From: Methylocaldum sp002005105
GTDB lineage: Bacteria; Pseudomonadota; Gammaproteobacteria; Methylococcales; Methylococcaceae
Assembly (NCBI RefSeq): GCF_051027545.1
Contig: NZ_CP194902.1
Location: 930,001 to 994,000, forward strand
Direction of reading: 5' to 3'
DNA: 64,000 nt
Position 1 is the first letter of the stretch. Each line of letters opens with the position of its first letter. The notes beneath the pieces are model-generated. The model was not told the DNA's origin. It saw only the letters and a list, made by a program, of their open reading frames with translations, and searched no databases. Below, one piece after another: positions 37,970-47,702 of this stretch. The translations under genes were made by a program, and so were the position numbers.

Positions 37970-38479
37970 ATGGAAACCTTGCCGCTACGCGATATTCATC
38001 TGCCGGACCCGATAAGCTGGTGGCCGCCCGCGATCGGCTGGTGGATCGTATCGGTCGCGGCGGTTTTGCTGATCGCGACTGCGATATGGCTTATTCGCCG
38101 CTGGCGGCAGGTCACGGTGGCGAAGCTCGCCTTGCGGGAGCTGGACGCGCTGCAAAAGGATTCGACGCTGGGCATGACCGAAAAATTGAGAAGACTGTCC
38201 ATCCTGCTGCGCCGGGCCGGTTTGAGCGCCTACCCTCGAGAAGATGTGGCGGGGCTGACCGGCGAGGACTGGCTCGAATGGCTGGACCGACCGCTCGGAA
38301 CGCCCCGCTTTTCTCGGGGTGTCGGCCGGGCGTTGCTGGATGCGCCGTACCGCCCGGTGGGCGATGCGGATATGGATCGCCTGATCGCGCTTTGCCGCGA
38401 CTGGCTTAAGGCCCTGCCTCGAACCGTCGTGCCGCCCCGGAAAAATTCCGCGCCTCAGCAGGCCGCCGCCGAACCATGA
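37970..38479 (+). CDS. DUF4381 membrane protein of the Bat operon
   Basis: The 169-residue protein begins LPLRDIHLPDPISWWPPAIG, a DUF4381 hallmark, then one membrane helix (WIVSVAAVLLIATAIWLI) and a cytoplasmic helical domain. It overlaps the next VWA gene by 4 bp and starts 2 bp after the DUF58 gene. DUF4381 proteins are small subunits found within MoxR/Bat operons; their biochemical role is unknown. Confidence 0.87.
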   Translation: METLPLRDIHLPDPISWWPPAIGWWIVSVAAVLLIATAIWLIRRWRQVTVAKLALRELDALQKDSTLGMTEKLRRLSILLRRAGLSAYPREDVAGLTGEDWLEWLDRPLGTPRFSRGVGRALLDAPYRPVGDADMDRLIALCRDWLKALPRTVVPPRKNSAPQQAAAEP

Positions 38480-39456
38480 TCGAATTCGCCTGGATCTGGG
38501 TCTTTCTGGTTTTGCCCTTGCCCTGGCTGATGCGCCGCTGGCTGCCCGCCGCGCCGGAGCCGGGCGGCGCGGCGCTGCGGACGCCGTTTCTCGAGGAATT
38601 CGATAGCCTTCCGTCAAGCCAGGGCGTAACGAAAACCAAGCCGCATGCCATTTGGATCGCCGTCGCCGGCTGGGTGTTGCTGGTCAGCGCCGCGGCCCGC
38701 CCGCAGTGGCTCGGCGAGCCTATCGAGCAGGCGGTCAGCGGCCGCGATCTGATGCTGGCGGTCGATCTTTCCGGCAGTATGGAAATCGAGGACTTCTTCC
38801 TCCATGGCCGGGCAGTGGATCGCCTCACCGCAACCCAATGGGTGGCCGGCCAGTTCATCGAACGGCGCGTGGGCGACCGCATCGGGCTGATCCTGTTCGG
38901 CGAGCAGGCCTACCTGCAAGCCCCGTTGACCTTCGACCGCACCACGGTGCACATCCTGCTGGACGAAGCGGTCATCGGACTCGCCGGCGACAAGACCGCC
39001 ATCGGCGACGCCATCGGCCTCGCCGCCAAGCGCCTTAGGGACAATCCCGCCGAACAGCGGGTTCTGATACTGCTCAGCGACGGGGCCAACACCGCCGGCG
39101 CGGTTTCCCCCCTGCAAGCGGCCGAAGTCGCGGCGCGCGAGAAGCTAAAAATCTATACCATAGGCGTCGGGGCCGATCAGATGATCGTCAACGATCTTTT
39201 CGGCACACGGCGCGTCAATCCGTCTCAGGACCTCGATGAGGAAACCATGAACGCCATCGCCGAAAAAACCGGCGGTCGCTACTTCCGGGCGCGGGATACC
39301 AACGAATTGGAGAATATTTACGCACTGTTGGACGAACTGGAGCCGGTGGAACGGACAAAGCATTTTTACCGGCCGAGGACCGAGCTCTATCACTGGCCCC
39401 TGGCCGCCGCGCTGCTATTGGCGGCTGTGCTGGGGGTAAGCAAATTGCGGGAATGA
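38476..39456 (+). CDS. batA: VWA-domain membrane protein (BatA-like)
   Basis: The 326-residue protein has two N-terminal membrane helices and a periplasmic von Willebrand A domain. The metal-ion adhesion site is intact: Asp97, Ser99 and Ser101 in DLSGSM. A C-terminal membrane helix (LAAALLLAAVLGVS) closes the protein. BatA/BatB-type proteins act together in the inner membrane with BatD. Its neighbours on both sides are in the same operon. Confidence 0.9.
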   Translation: MIEFAWIWVFLVLPLPWLMRRWLPAAPEPGGAALRTPFLEEFDSLPSSQGVTKTKPHAIWIAVAGWVLLVSAAARPQWLGEPIEQAVSGRDLMLAVDLSGSMEIEDFFLHGRAVDRLTATQWVAGQFIERRVGDRIGLILFGEQAYLQAPLTFDRTTVHILLDEAVIGLAGDKTAIGDAIGLAAKRLRDNPAEQRVLILLSDGANTAGAVSPLQAAEVAAREKLKIYTIGVGADQMIVNDLFGTRRVNPSQDLDEETMNAIAEKTGGRYFRARDTNELENIYALLDELEPVERTKHFYRPRTELYHWPLAAALLLAAVLGVSKLRE

Positions 39457-39518
39457 CTGCTTGGGCCGGAGATGATGGGCTGCGACGCTGAATCCATGAA
39501 TCGCGACAACGATTGCCG

Positions 39519-41396
39519 ATGAACGAGTTTCATTTCTTGAGGCCCTGGTGGCTTTTGGCCGTCCTCCCGCTCGCGGCGATACTTTGGGGGTTGTACCGGC
39601 GGCGCCGGAGCACCGGAGACTGGAAGGGCATCTGCGATGATGCGCTGCTGCCCCACGTACTCATCGGCGGGGACGGCCGAGCGAGCCGCCATCCGCTGTT
39701 CGCCGCGGCCTTGGGCGGCATCGTCGCCATCATGGCTTTGGCGGGGCCGGTTTGGGAGCGTCTGCCCGCACCGGCTTTTCGCAATATCGCGGCCGTGGTC
39801 ATCGTACTCGACCTTTCTTCGGCCATGGAGGCGGTCGATCTCAAGCCGACCCGTCTGGAGCGTGCCCGCTACAAGATTGCCGATATCCTGAAGACGCGCA
39901 AGGACGGTCAAACCGCTTTGGTCGTCTATGCAGGCGATGCGTTCACCGTCACGCCGCTGACCGACGATGCGGCCACCATCGCCGCGCAACTCTTCGCCCT
40001 AAACTCCGGCCTGATGCCCGTACAGGGAACTCGCATCGATCTTGCGCTGGAATCCGCTGCGCGGCTCTTGAGGCAAGCCGGCCTGCGGTCCGGCGATATC
40101 CTGCTGGTCACCGCCGGAGAACGGGCGGCGGAGGCCGAGGAGGCAGCGCACCGGCTGAAAACCGAGGGTTATCGCATTTCCGTGCTGGGCGTCGGCACCG
40201 AGGAGGGCGCGCCGGTTCCCATGCCCGAAGGCGGATTCTTGAAGGACGATACCGGCAATATCGTGGTTCCACGGCTCGATACCGACGCGCTGCGGAAGCT
40301 GGCCCGAGCCGGGGGCGGCATCTATCGGAATCTCACCGCCACTGCGGGCGATCTCGATGCGCTATTGGGATTTTTCGAACAGCATGCCGCCGCCGATACG
40401 CAGAACGAAAAGACCCTGAACGTGGACCAATGGAAGGAACAGGGTGTCTGGCTGCTGCTGGCCCTACTGCCGCTCGCGGCCTTGTCGTTCCGGCGCGGAT
40501 GGCTCGCCGCCTGGCTGTTGGTTCTGGCAGCCCCGGTTCCGAACGATGCCCAGGCGCTGGACTGGCACAACCTGTGGCAAAGGCCCGACCAACAGGCTCG
40601 GCAAGCCTTTCAAGCCGAGAATTACGACGAGGCGGCGAAAAAATTTCAAGATTCCGAATGGAAAGCGGCCGCCCAGTACAAGGCCGGACGCTATGAGGAC
40701 GCGGCCAAACTCTTAGAGGAGTCGCATTCGGCGACCGGCCATTATAATCGCGGCAACGCCCTGGCCCGGCAGGGACGTTACAACGAGGCCATCAAGGCTT
40801 ACCAGAAAGCCCTGGAGCTGGATCCTGGCCATGCGGACGCCCGCTACAACAAGGAACTCGTCGAAAAAGCCCTGGAACAGCAGAAGAAGCAGCACGAAGA
40901 ACAGCAGAAAAGTCAGAAGGATTCGGGCTCGGAATCCGAATCCAAGTCTTCGCAATCGCCGCAAGGGCCATCGGACGGTCAGGATCGAAAAAACGAAGAG
41001 GAAAAACCACACGAACAAGCGGGCAAGGAACAGGACGCCCAGCCGCGGAACAATGGCTCGAACGGTGAAAACAATTCGCCCGAAAGCGCCGACGCCGCCT
41101 CCGGATCGGAAAGCAAGGCGCAAGATCGGCCGGATAAGAATGGCGAAAAAACGCCCGACGACGGGTCCGACCCGCAACAGACCGCCGGCCAAGCACAGGA
41201 TAGACGGCCCGACGAAAGCGGTGAGCGGGAGGCCGCTGCGGCGACAGCGGAAACGGGTAAGACCGATGAAACCCGCCAGGCCGAGGAGCAATGGCTGCGG
41301 CGTATCCCGGACGATCCCGGCGGCCTTCTAAAACGCAAGTTTTATTACCAGTACCGTCAACGACAAAGGACTCAAGGCGCGGAGCCTAGACCATGA
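39519..41396 (+). CDS. batB: VWA-TPR fusion membrane protein (BatB/BatC-like)
   Basis: Two N-terminal membrane helices precede a VWA domain (about 88-300). A membrane segment (LLALLPLAALSFRRGWLAAW) and TPR units (about 370-450) follow. The region 450-600 is a highly charged, low-complexity Glu/Lys/Gln/Ser segment. The start ATG at 39519 gives MNEFHFLRPWWLLAVLPL, the usual family beginning; a TTG two codons upstream is less likely. The metal site is DLSSAM (Asp98, Ser100, Ala102), so the third residue of the DxSxS motif is lost. The fusion joins functions that are separate BatB and BatC proteins in other bacteria. The 3' end overlaps batD by 4 bp. Confidence 0.88.
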   Translation: MNEFHFLRPWWLLAVLPLAAILWGLYRRRRSTGDWKGICDDALLPHVLIGGDGRASRHPLFAAALGGIVAIMALAGPVWERLPAPAFRNIAAVVIVLDLSSAMEAVDLKPTRLERARYKIADILKTRKDGQTALVVYAGDAFTVTPLTDDAATIAAQLFALNSGLMPVQGTRIDLALESAARLLRQAGLRSGDILLVTAGERAAEAEEAAHRLKTEGYRISVLGVGTEEGAPVPMPEGGFLKDDTGNIVVPRLDTDALRKLARAGGGIYRNLTATAGDLDALLGFFEQHAAADTQNEKTLNVDQWKEQGVWLLLALLPLAALSFRRGWLAAWLLVLAAPVPNDAQALDWHNLWQRPDQQARQAFQAENYDEAAKKFQDSEWKAAAQYKAGRYEDAAKLLEESHSATGHYNRGNALARQGRYNEAIKAYQKALELDPGHADARYNKELVEKALEQQKKQHEEQQKSQKDSGSESESKSSQSPQGPSDGQDRKNEEEKPHEQAGKEQDAQPRNNGSNGENNSPESADAASGSESKAQDRPDKNGEKTPDDGSDPQQTAGQAQDRRPDESGEREAAAATAETGKTDETRQAEEQWLRRIPDDPGGLLKRKFYYQYRQRQRTQGAEPRP

Positions 41397-43207
41397 GCGA
41401 ACTCTTTTATTTATATTCGTGTTTTCTCTGGGCGCATCGCTCTGACCCAAGGTTGAACCCGGATTCCAATCGGGTGTTATCCGTTCTGCGCCGATTGATT
41501 CGCCTATGGCCCTTGATCTTTCTGTTCCATGCGGGAAGCGCTTCGGCCGCGGCGATCAGCGTGACCGCCGACCGCGACCCGGTACCGGTGAGCGAATCCT
41601 TCACGCTCATCTTTTCGGCGGAAAAAACGCCGGACGACGATCCGGACTTCGCGCCACTGGAAAAGGATTTCCATGTCCTCGGTCAATCGCAAAGCAGCCA
41701 GATTTCGCTCATCAACGGCCGTTTCAGCAAGCGGACGGAATGGCAAGTCACGGTCATGGCGAAACGGACGGGCACGCTGACCGTCCCGCCCATCGCCTTC
41801 GGAACCGACCGATCCCAACCCTTGACTCTCCAGGTCGCCGGATCGCCCCCGCCATTGGCGGGTGGCAACGGCGAGGATTTTTTCCTGGAAGTCGAGGCCG
41901 AACCGAAGAATCCCTATGTCCAGGCCCAGGTGATCTACACGGTTCGAGTGTTGAGCCGCGTCCATTTCAGCGCTGCAAATCTCAGCGAGCCTTCGGCCGA
42001 GGATGCCTTGATTCAAAGGCTGGGCGACGACCGGCGCTATACCACCCATCGCAGCGGCCTCCAGTACACGGCAATTGAACGTAAGTATGCGATTTTTCCG
42101 CAGAAGAGCGGGACTCTCCTTTTGGAACCGTTGACGCTCGAAGCCCGAAGCGCGGCCGGCGGGCGATCCCTCTTCAATCAGTTTTTCAATCACTCGACTC
42201 ACATTTTGCGCGCGCATTCGGATTCGGTGAGATTGGACGTCCGGCCGATTCCGGCGGCTTTTTCCGGCAAACACTGGCTGCCGGCGGAACACCTGGAAAT
42301 CGACGATTCCTGGTCGCAGAATGCCCCTCAAACCACGGTTGGCGAACCGATCACCCGGACCATCACCGTGCGGGCCGATGGAACGACGGTCGGCCTGTTG
42401 CCCGAGTTGGAGCCGCAAGCCTCTCGACGATCCCCGGCGGACATCAAGCGTTACCCGGATCAACCGCTGCTGAACGAGGAAAAACTGACGACCGGACTGG
42501 CCAGCGTCCGGCAGGAAAAAATCGCCCTGATTCCCGCGCGTTCCGGAACCTACCGGATTCCGCCGATCGAAATCCCCTGGTGGAACACCAAGACCGAGCG
42601 GATGGAGGCCGCGCGGGTTCCCGAGCGCACCCTGACCGTGCTGCCGGGAGCCCAATCGCCGGAATCCACCCCACCCGCTTTGCCCACGACACGTTCGGGA
42701 TCGTCCGCCGCTCCGGCACGACCGGAATCTTCGCTGCCGAGCGAGGCGCTACCTGCAGGTCCTGCAAGCGGGCTCTGGTTTTGGCTGGCTCTGTTATTCG
42801 GGCTGGGCTGGATTGGAACCGCCGCGGCCTGGTGGCTCAGCGGCAGGCCCCGGAAGACGCCGGTCCCGCAGTCATACGACGACGGTCGGTCCGAGCGCTC
42901 GGCCGCAAACGCCTTGAGAATAGCCTGCCGGAAGAACGACCCCGCCGCGGCGCGGCAGGCTCTCTTGGATTGGGCGAGACAGCGTTGGCCTTCGGCTCGC
43001 GTTATGGGTTTGGAGGACCTGGAGCGGCGTTGCAAAGGCGAATTGGGTCGTGAAATCGAGCGGCTGAACCGCACACTTTACCGACACCCGGAACCCGGTT
43101 GGCAAGGGCAGGCCCTTTGGGCGGCTTTTCGATCCGACCCGATGATCTCGTCCAAGGCGGGCAAACCGTCCGTAGCCGCGGATCTGGAGCCGTTGTACAA
43201 GCTCTAG
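41393..43207 (+). CDS. batD: BatD family protein
   Basis: The 604-residue protein has the BatD pattern: an N-terminal signal-like helix (LRRLIRLWPLIFLFHAGSAS), oxygen-tolerance domain repeats (ISVTADRDPVPVSESFTLIF and GEDFFLEVEAEPKNPYVQAQ), a C-terminal membrane helix (LWFWLALLFGLGWIGTAAAW) and a cytoplasmic helical tail. The ATG at 41393 overlaps the previous stop as ATGA, but it places about 30 extra residues before the signal peptide. A GTG at 41474 would start close to it and is a plausible alternative. It ends the Bat operon. Confidence 0.88.
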   Translation: MSELFYLYSCFLWAHRSDPRLNPDSNRVLSVLRRLIRLWPLIFLFHAGSASAAAISVTADRDPVPVSESFTLIFSAEKTPDDDPDFAPLEKDFHVLGQSQSSQISLINGRFSKRTEWQVTVMAKRTGTLTVPPIAFGTDRSQPLTLQVAGSPPPLAGGNGEDFFLEVEAEPKNPYVQAQVIYTVRVLSRVHFSAANLSEPSAEDALIQRLGDDRRYTTHRSGLQYTAIERKYAIFPQKSGTLLLEPLTLEARSAAGGRSLFNQFFNHSTHILRAHSDSVRLDVRPIPAAFSGKHWLPAEHLEIDDSWSQNAPQTTVGEPITRTITVRADGTTVGLLPELEPQASRRSPADIKRYPDQPLLNEEKLTTGLASVRQEKIALIPARSGTYRIPPIEIPWWNTKTERMEAARVPERTLTVLPGAQSPESTPPALPTTRSGSSAAPARPESSLPSEALPAGPASGLWFWLALLFGLGWIGTAAAWWLSGRPRKTPVPQSYDDGRSERSAANALRIACRKNDPAAARQALLDWARQRWPSARVMGLEDLERRCKGELGREIERLNRTLYRHPEPGWQGQALWAAFRSDPMISSKAGKPSVAADLEPLYKL

Positions 43208-43218
43208 GCCGTGAGTGA

Positions 43219-46200
43219 GTGCGCTATACGACGGATGAACGCCGGAAACGACACGACACGACAAGACCGGACGGTGGCTGCTTGAGATCGCCCGAGACTA
43301 TTCCGGCCATGGTGGGTATAGGCGCTTCGGCGGGAGGTCTGAACTCGCTGCTGGATCTTTTCCAAGCCATCGAGCCCGGCATCGGCTTCGCCTTCCTGAT
43401 CGCCCAGCATTTATCGCCCGATCATGACAGCAAGCTGGCGGAAATCCTGGCCAATACCGCCAGATTGCCGGTTATCGAGGCACGCGAGGGGATGGCGATA
43501 CAGGCGGATCATATTTATGTCATTCCTCCGGATGCGGATATAAGCGTTTCGGTCGGTTGCCTGAACCTTCAGCGCCGGCACGGACGTCCGTCGCCTCATC
43601 TGCCGGCCGATCATCTGTTTCTTTCCCTGGCTCGCGAGCTGGGGAAAAAGGCAATCGGAATCGTGCTGTCGGGGACCGGGTCGGATGGAGCGAAGGGGCT
43701 CAAGGCGATCAAGACCGGCGGCGGAATCGCGTTTGCGGAAGATCCGTCCTCGGCCAGATTCGACGGGATGCCGCGCAGCGCCATCAGCATGGGATGCGTC
43801 GACTACGTATTGCCGCCCAAGGAGATCGCACGGGAGCTCACAAACCTCGGCCAGCGAGCCGGGACCGCCGCCGGCGATCTGGAGACCCTGGCCATCCGGC
43901 AACAGGATCTGAAGCAGATATTCCGTGTCGTTCTCGTCACTTGCGGGCTCGATTTCAGCCAGTACAAACGCAAGACCATCTTACGGCGGCTCATGCGCCG
44001 AATGGCGCTTAACAAGATCCATAGCCTCTCCGATTATCTCGCCCTGTTGCAGAATCAACCGACCGAAGTCGAGGCGCTGTGCCAGGATTTCCTGATCCGC
44101 GTTACCGCGTTCTTTCGGGACCCGGAGACATTCCGTGGATTGACGAGAGAAGTCTTTCCGCGGCTGCTGCAAGGCCGGTCTCCGAACGATCCGATTCGTA
44201 TTTGGGTGCCCGGTTGCGCGACCGGCGAGGAGGCTTATTCCATCGCCATGGCGCTCATCGAGTTTCTGGACGAGAAGAAGGTCAGTATCCCGATACAGAT
44301 TTTCGGCAGCGACATCAACTCGCAGGCCATCAGCCTGGCACGGGCCGGCCGCTATCCCGAAAACATCAGGCTTCATATCTCGGAAAAGCGGCTCAGACGC
44401 TTCTTCATCCGAGCCGACGCTCATTATCAAGTCATTCCGGCGATCCGGGAATCGTGCGTCTTCGCCGAACATAACGTGGCGCAAGATCCCCCCTTTTCCA
44501 AGCTCGATCTGATCAGTTGCTGCAATCTCCTCATCTACCTGGATCCGGAACTGCAGAGACATGTCATGTCGACCTTTCATTACGCGCTCAATCCGGGTAA
44601 ATTTCTCGCGCTCGGGCCATCCGAAAATATCGGTCCCCAAGGTTCGCATCTCTTCGAACCTTTAAACAAAAATTGGAGCATCTACGTGAGGAAGAACGTT
44701 CCCGGCCGAATGTTGCTGAACTTCGGCGGGAAGGAACAAAGGACACTTCAGCCTGAAAAAACGCTGACAGAAACGGCTGCGCCACTGCAAAACCCCGGAT
44801 TGGTTCAGCGACAGGCCGACAACATCCTGCTCGCACGTTACGCGCCGGCCGGCGTGCTGATCGATGACGATCTGAACGTTCTCCAGTTTCGCGGCCATAC
44901 CGGACAGTTTCTCGAGCATCAACAGGGTTCGGCAAGCCTGAACCTAAAAAGCCTGACCCAAACCTATCTCTTCATCGAACTGTCGGAGGCCGTTCAGGAG
45001 ACGCGGTCGACCGGACAATCCGTCCGACGGGAAAACATCCGCATCCGCACCGACGGGAAAGAACGGTATGTTCAATTCGAGGTCCTGCCGCTCAACGACG
45101 CCGAGGGCACCGCGCAATTCTTCCTGATTCTTTTCGAAAATTCGCCGTCCCGGCTTCCAATCCATGCCCCGGCCGATTGGCTTCGGCGAATTTCCTCCGT
45201 TCTGACGCGACAAGTGGGCCTGCTTTTCAAGTCCGCGCAAGCTGGAGGGCAGTTCCAATTCTCGGAGTTGAGACGAGAACTCGATGCCACGCAACGCCAT
45301 CTGCAATCCGTTATCGAGGCCCACAAAGCCGGCCAGGAAAAACTGAGGTCGCTGGAAGAAGAACTCTTGTCCGCTCACCAGGAGTTCCAGAGCACGAACG
45401 AAGAGCTCGAAACCGCCAAGGAGGAATTGCAGTCGGCCAACGAGGAACTCGCCACGGCGAATGAAGAGCTGAGGGTCCGCAATCACGAGTTGAGCCAGGT
45501 CAATCTCACCTTGAAGAACGCGCAGGAATTCAACGAGGCCATTCTGGGAACCATGCGCGACGCCTTGGTGGTGCTCGATCGGGATCTCCGGGTAAAACGC
45601 GCCAATCGGGCCTATTTCGAAATGTTCCGGACCAAACCGGAGGCCATCCAGAACAATTGCCTCTACGACACCGGCAACGGGCTGTGGGATAGGCGGGAGA
45701 TCAAAGAGTCGCTCCAGATCGTGTCGCAGGGCGGGAGAACCCTGGAGGATTATGAGATCATCCAGGCGCATCCCGAAATCGGCGAACGCATCCTGAACCT
45801 GAGCGCCTACAAACTGCTCGGAGAGGATCATCTGAACGATCTGATCCTACTGACGATTCAGGATGTCACCGAGCGTCGCAGTATCGAAGCGGCCCTGAGG
45901 CAGCGGAGCGAAATCTTGGACCAGGCCCACGAAGCTGTCCTGATGTGGGAACTCGGCGGCACGGTCCGGTATTGGAACCGGGGCGCGGAGGAACTGTACG
46001 GCTACAAGCGTTCCGAGGCGATAGGGAAAATCAGCCACACCTTGCTGAAAACCGAACGCGGCATCAGCTCCGAGGAATTCGAACGCATACTCGCCCGGGA
46101 CCGGCAATGGGTCGGCGAAGTGGTCCATACCACCCGCACCGGAAAACGCATCATCGTCGACAGCCGCAACACCGTCGTCGTCCAGCGCAACAAGCCGCCG

Positions 46201-47400
46201 CTCGTGCTCGAGACCAATCGCGACATCACCGAGCGCAAGGATATCGAGGAGTCCTTGCGCGAAGCCCATAGGCAAAAGGACGAATTCTTGGCCATGCTCG
46301 CCCACGAACTGCGCAATCCTCTCGCGCCGGTCCGTAACGGGCTTCACATCCTGCAGAGGGCCAACCCCGACAAGACTCCCGTCAAGCAGATCCACGCGAT
46401 GATGGACCGGCAGCTCACCAAGCTCACCCGCATCGTGGACGATCTGCTCGACGTGGCGCGCATTACCCGCGGCCAAATCGAGCTGCGCGAAGAAACGATC
46501 GATCTCGTGCCTCTGATCGTTCATGTTCTGGAAATCGTCAGATATCAGCTCGACTCGCGCCAGCACAAGCTCGCCCTGGATCTGCCGGGGCGTCCGTTGT
46601 TCGTCAAAGTGGACCCCACCCGCATGGAGCAGGTCGTCGAAAACCTGCTCGCCAACGCCGCAAAATACACTCCGCCGGGCGGCCACATCGAGGTCAGTCT
46701 CCATATCGTCAACGATGAAGCCGTGCTGCGGGTCCGCGACGACGGCAGAGGCATCGGCCCCGAGGCGCTGCCGCATATCTTCGACCTTTTCGTGCAGGCG
46801 GAGAGAGGCTTGGACCGCATGGAGGGAGGGCTCGGAATCGGGCTCACGCTGGTGCGCCGGCTGGTCGAACTGCACCGCGGCCGGGTGGAAGCCAAAAGCG
46901 CCGGACTCGGCCTCGGCAGTGAATTTTTGGTGTATCTGCCGTTATGGCAGGGAATCGACGAAAGCCCCCAAGACATCACCGCGCTGCAATCCGAAATGGT
47001 ATTGGTGCCGCGCAGGGTTCTTATCGTCGACGACAACCACGACGCCGCCGAGAGTACCGCGCTGATCGTCAGCGCCTCCGGACATACGGTCGAGGTCGCC
47101 TACGACGGGCCCATGGCGCTGAATATCGCGGCAAACTTCAAACCCGAGGTCGCGTTACTGGACATCGGATTGCCCGGAATGGACGGCTATGAACTGGCGA
47201 GGCGTCTTAGGAGCTTGCCCGGCATGGAAAAGGCGCTCTTGGTAGCAATCAGCGGCTATGGCACGGAAGACGATCGCCGCGCCTCGGAGGAAGCCGGCCT
47301 GGACTGCCACTTGGTCAAACCCGTAGATCCCGATGCGCTGGCCGGCTTATTGGCCACCGTAGCGGAAAAATCTCGGACCCCCGAAATCGGTCCTATCTAA
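43219..47400 (+). CDS. CheB-CheR-PAS-histidine kinase-receiver fusion protein
   Basis: The 1393-residue cytosolic protein joins several signalling modules. A CheB-type methylesterase domain comes first (Ser37 in GIGASAGG, His64 in AQHLSPDH, Asp156 in GTGSDG), then a CheR-type methyltransferase (FFRDPETFRGL, VPGCATGEEAYSIAMAL, SCCNLLIYLD). A long coiled coil (about 690-770) is followed by PAS domains, a histidine kinase (phospho-acceptor His1029 in LAHELRNPL; NLLANAAKYTPPGG; GGLGIGLTL) and a receiver (phospho-acceptor Asp1315 in LLDIGLPGMDG). The GTG start at 43219 is uncertain: nothing before residue 30 looks conserved and an ATG at 43309 is possible. No chemotaxis or flagellar genes are adjacent, so the input and output are unknown. 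Confidence 0.9.
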   Translation: MRYTTDERRKRHDTTRPDGGCLRSPETIPAMVGIGASAGGLNSLLDLFQAIEPGIGFAFLIAQHLSPDHDSKLAEILANTARLPVIEAREGMAIQADHIYVIPPDADISVSVGCLNLQRRHGRPSPHLPADHLFLSLARELGKKAIGIVLSGTGSDGAKGLKAIKTGGGIAFAEDPSSARFDGMPRSAISMGCVDYVLPPKEIARELTNLGQRAGTAAGDLETLAIRQQDLKQIFRVVLVTCGLDFSQYKRKTILRRLMRRMALNKIHSLSDYLALLQNQPTEVEALCQDFLIRVTAFFRDPETFRGLTREVFPRLLQGRSPNDPIRIWVPGCATGEEAYSIAMALIEFLDEKKVSIPIQIFGSDINSQAISLARAGRYPENIRLHISEKRLRRFFIRADAHYQVIPAIRESCVFAEHNVAQDPPFSKLDLISCCNLLIYLDPELQRHVMSTFHYALNPGKFLALGPSENIGPQGSHLFEPLNKNWSIYVRKNVPGRMLLNFGGKEQRTLQPEKTLTETAAPLQNPGLVQRQADNILLARYAPAGVLIDDDLNVLQFRGHTGQFLEHQQGSASLNLKSLTQTYLFIELSEAVQETRSTGQSVRRENIRIRTDGKERYVQFEVLPLNDAEGTAQFFLILFENSPSRLPIHAPADWLRRISSVLTRQVGLLFKSAQAGGQFQFSELRRELDATQRHLQSVIEAHKAGQEKLRSLEEELLSAHQEFQSTNEELETAKEELQSANEELATANEELRVRNHELSQVNLTLKNAQEFNEAILGTMRDALVVLDRDLRVKRANRAYFEMFRTKPEAIQNNCLYDTGNGLWDRREIKESLQIVSQGGRTLEDYEIIQAHPEIGERILNLSAYKLLGEDHLNDLILLTIQDVTERRSIEAALRQRSEILDQAHEAVLMWELGGTVRYWNRGAEELYGYKRSEAIGKISHTLLKTERGISSEEFERILARDRQWVGEVVHTTRTGKRIIVDSRNTVVVQRNKPPLVLETNRDITERKDIEESLREAHRQKDEFLAMLAHELRNPLAPVRNGLHILQRANPDKTPVKQIHAMMDRQLTKLTRIVDDLLDVARITRGQIELREETIDLVPLIVHVLEIVRYQLDSRQHKLALDLPGRPLFVKVDPTRMEQVVENLLANAAKYTPPGGHIEVSLHIVNDEAVLRVRDDGRGIGPEALPHIFDLFVQAERGLDRMEGGLGIGLTLVRRLVELHRGRVEAKSAGLGLGSEFLVYLPLWQGIDESPQDITALQSEMVLVPRRVLIVDDNHDAAESTALIVSASGHTVEVAYDGPMALNIAANFKPEVALLDIGLPGMDGYELARRLRSLPGMEKALLVAISGYGTEDDRRASEEAGLDCHLVKPVDPDALAGLLATVAEKSRTPEIGPI

Positions 47401-47447
47401 GCCGATAACACCGTTCGTTACAGTCCGCCAAAAGGGTATCGCCTGTC

Positions 47448-47684
47448 TCAACCCAGGCGCTCGACCAACCGCCAATAGCACCGCATCCGACGATACGTGC
47501 AGCGGTCGTCCGGAGCCGCTTTAAACTCGGGATGAGTGAGCAGTCCGTCCAAGCAGGCGGCGATATGCCCGGCTGTCGATGGCGACGGATTTCTCGCATA
47601 CCGCATCAGCAGAAAACGCAAACTCTCCTCCAGCAAATCGGGTGATGGCGCCGCATCGGCGCATGCGCGACTTTCGACGATCAT
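47448..47684 (-). CDS. Small conserved hypothetical protein in a Fur-type operon
   Basis: The 78-residue protein is rich in Arg, Leu and Cys. It contains LLEESLRFLLMRYARNPSPS, HIAACLDGLLTHPEF and RCTYRRMRCYWRLVERLG, which look like a folded helical domain rather than a chance frame. GGGGAGAG precedes the ATG. It lies 18 bp after another tiny gene, and both are downstream of a promoter overlapped by a Fur-box-like sequence. No function is known to me; iron-dependent expression is inferred from context. Confidence 0.7.
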   Translation of the reverse strand: MIVESRACADAAPSPDLLEESLRFLLMRYARNPSPSTAGHIAACLDGLLTHPEFKAAPDDRCTYRRMRCYWRLVERLG

Positions 47685-47702
47685 GTATCTCTCCCCGGCG
47701 TT

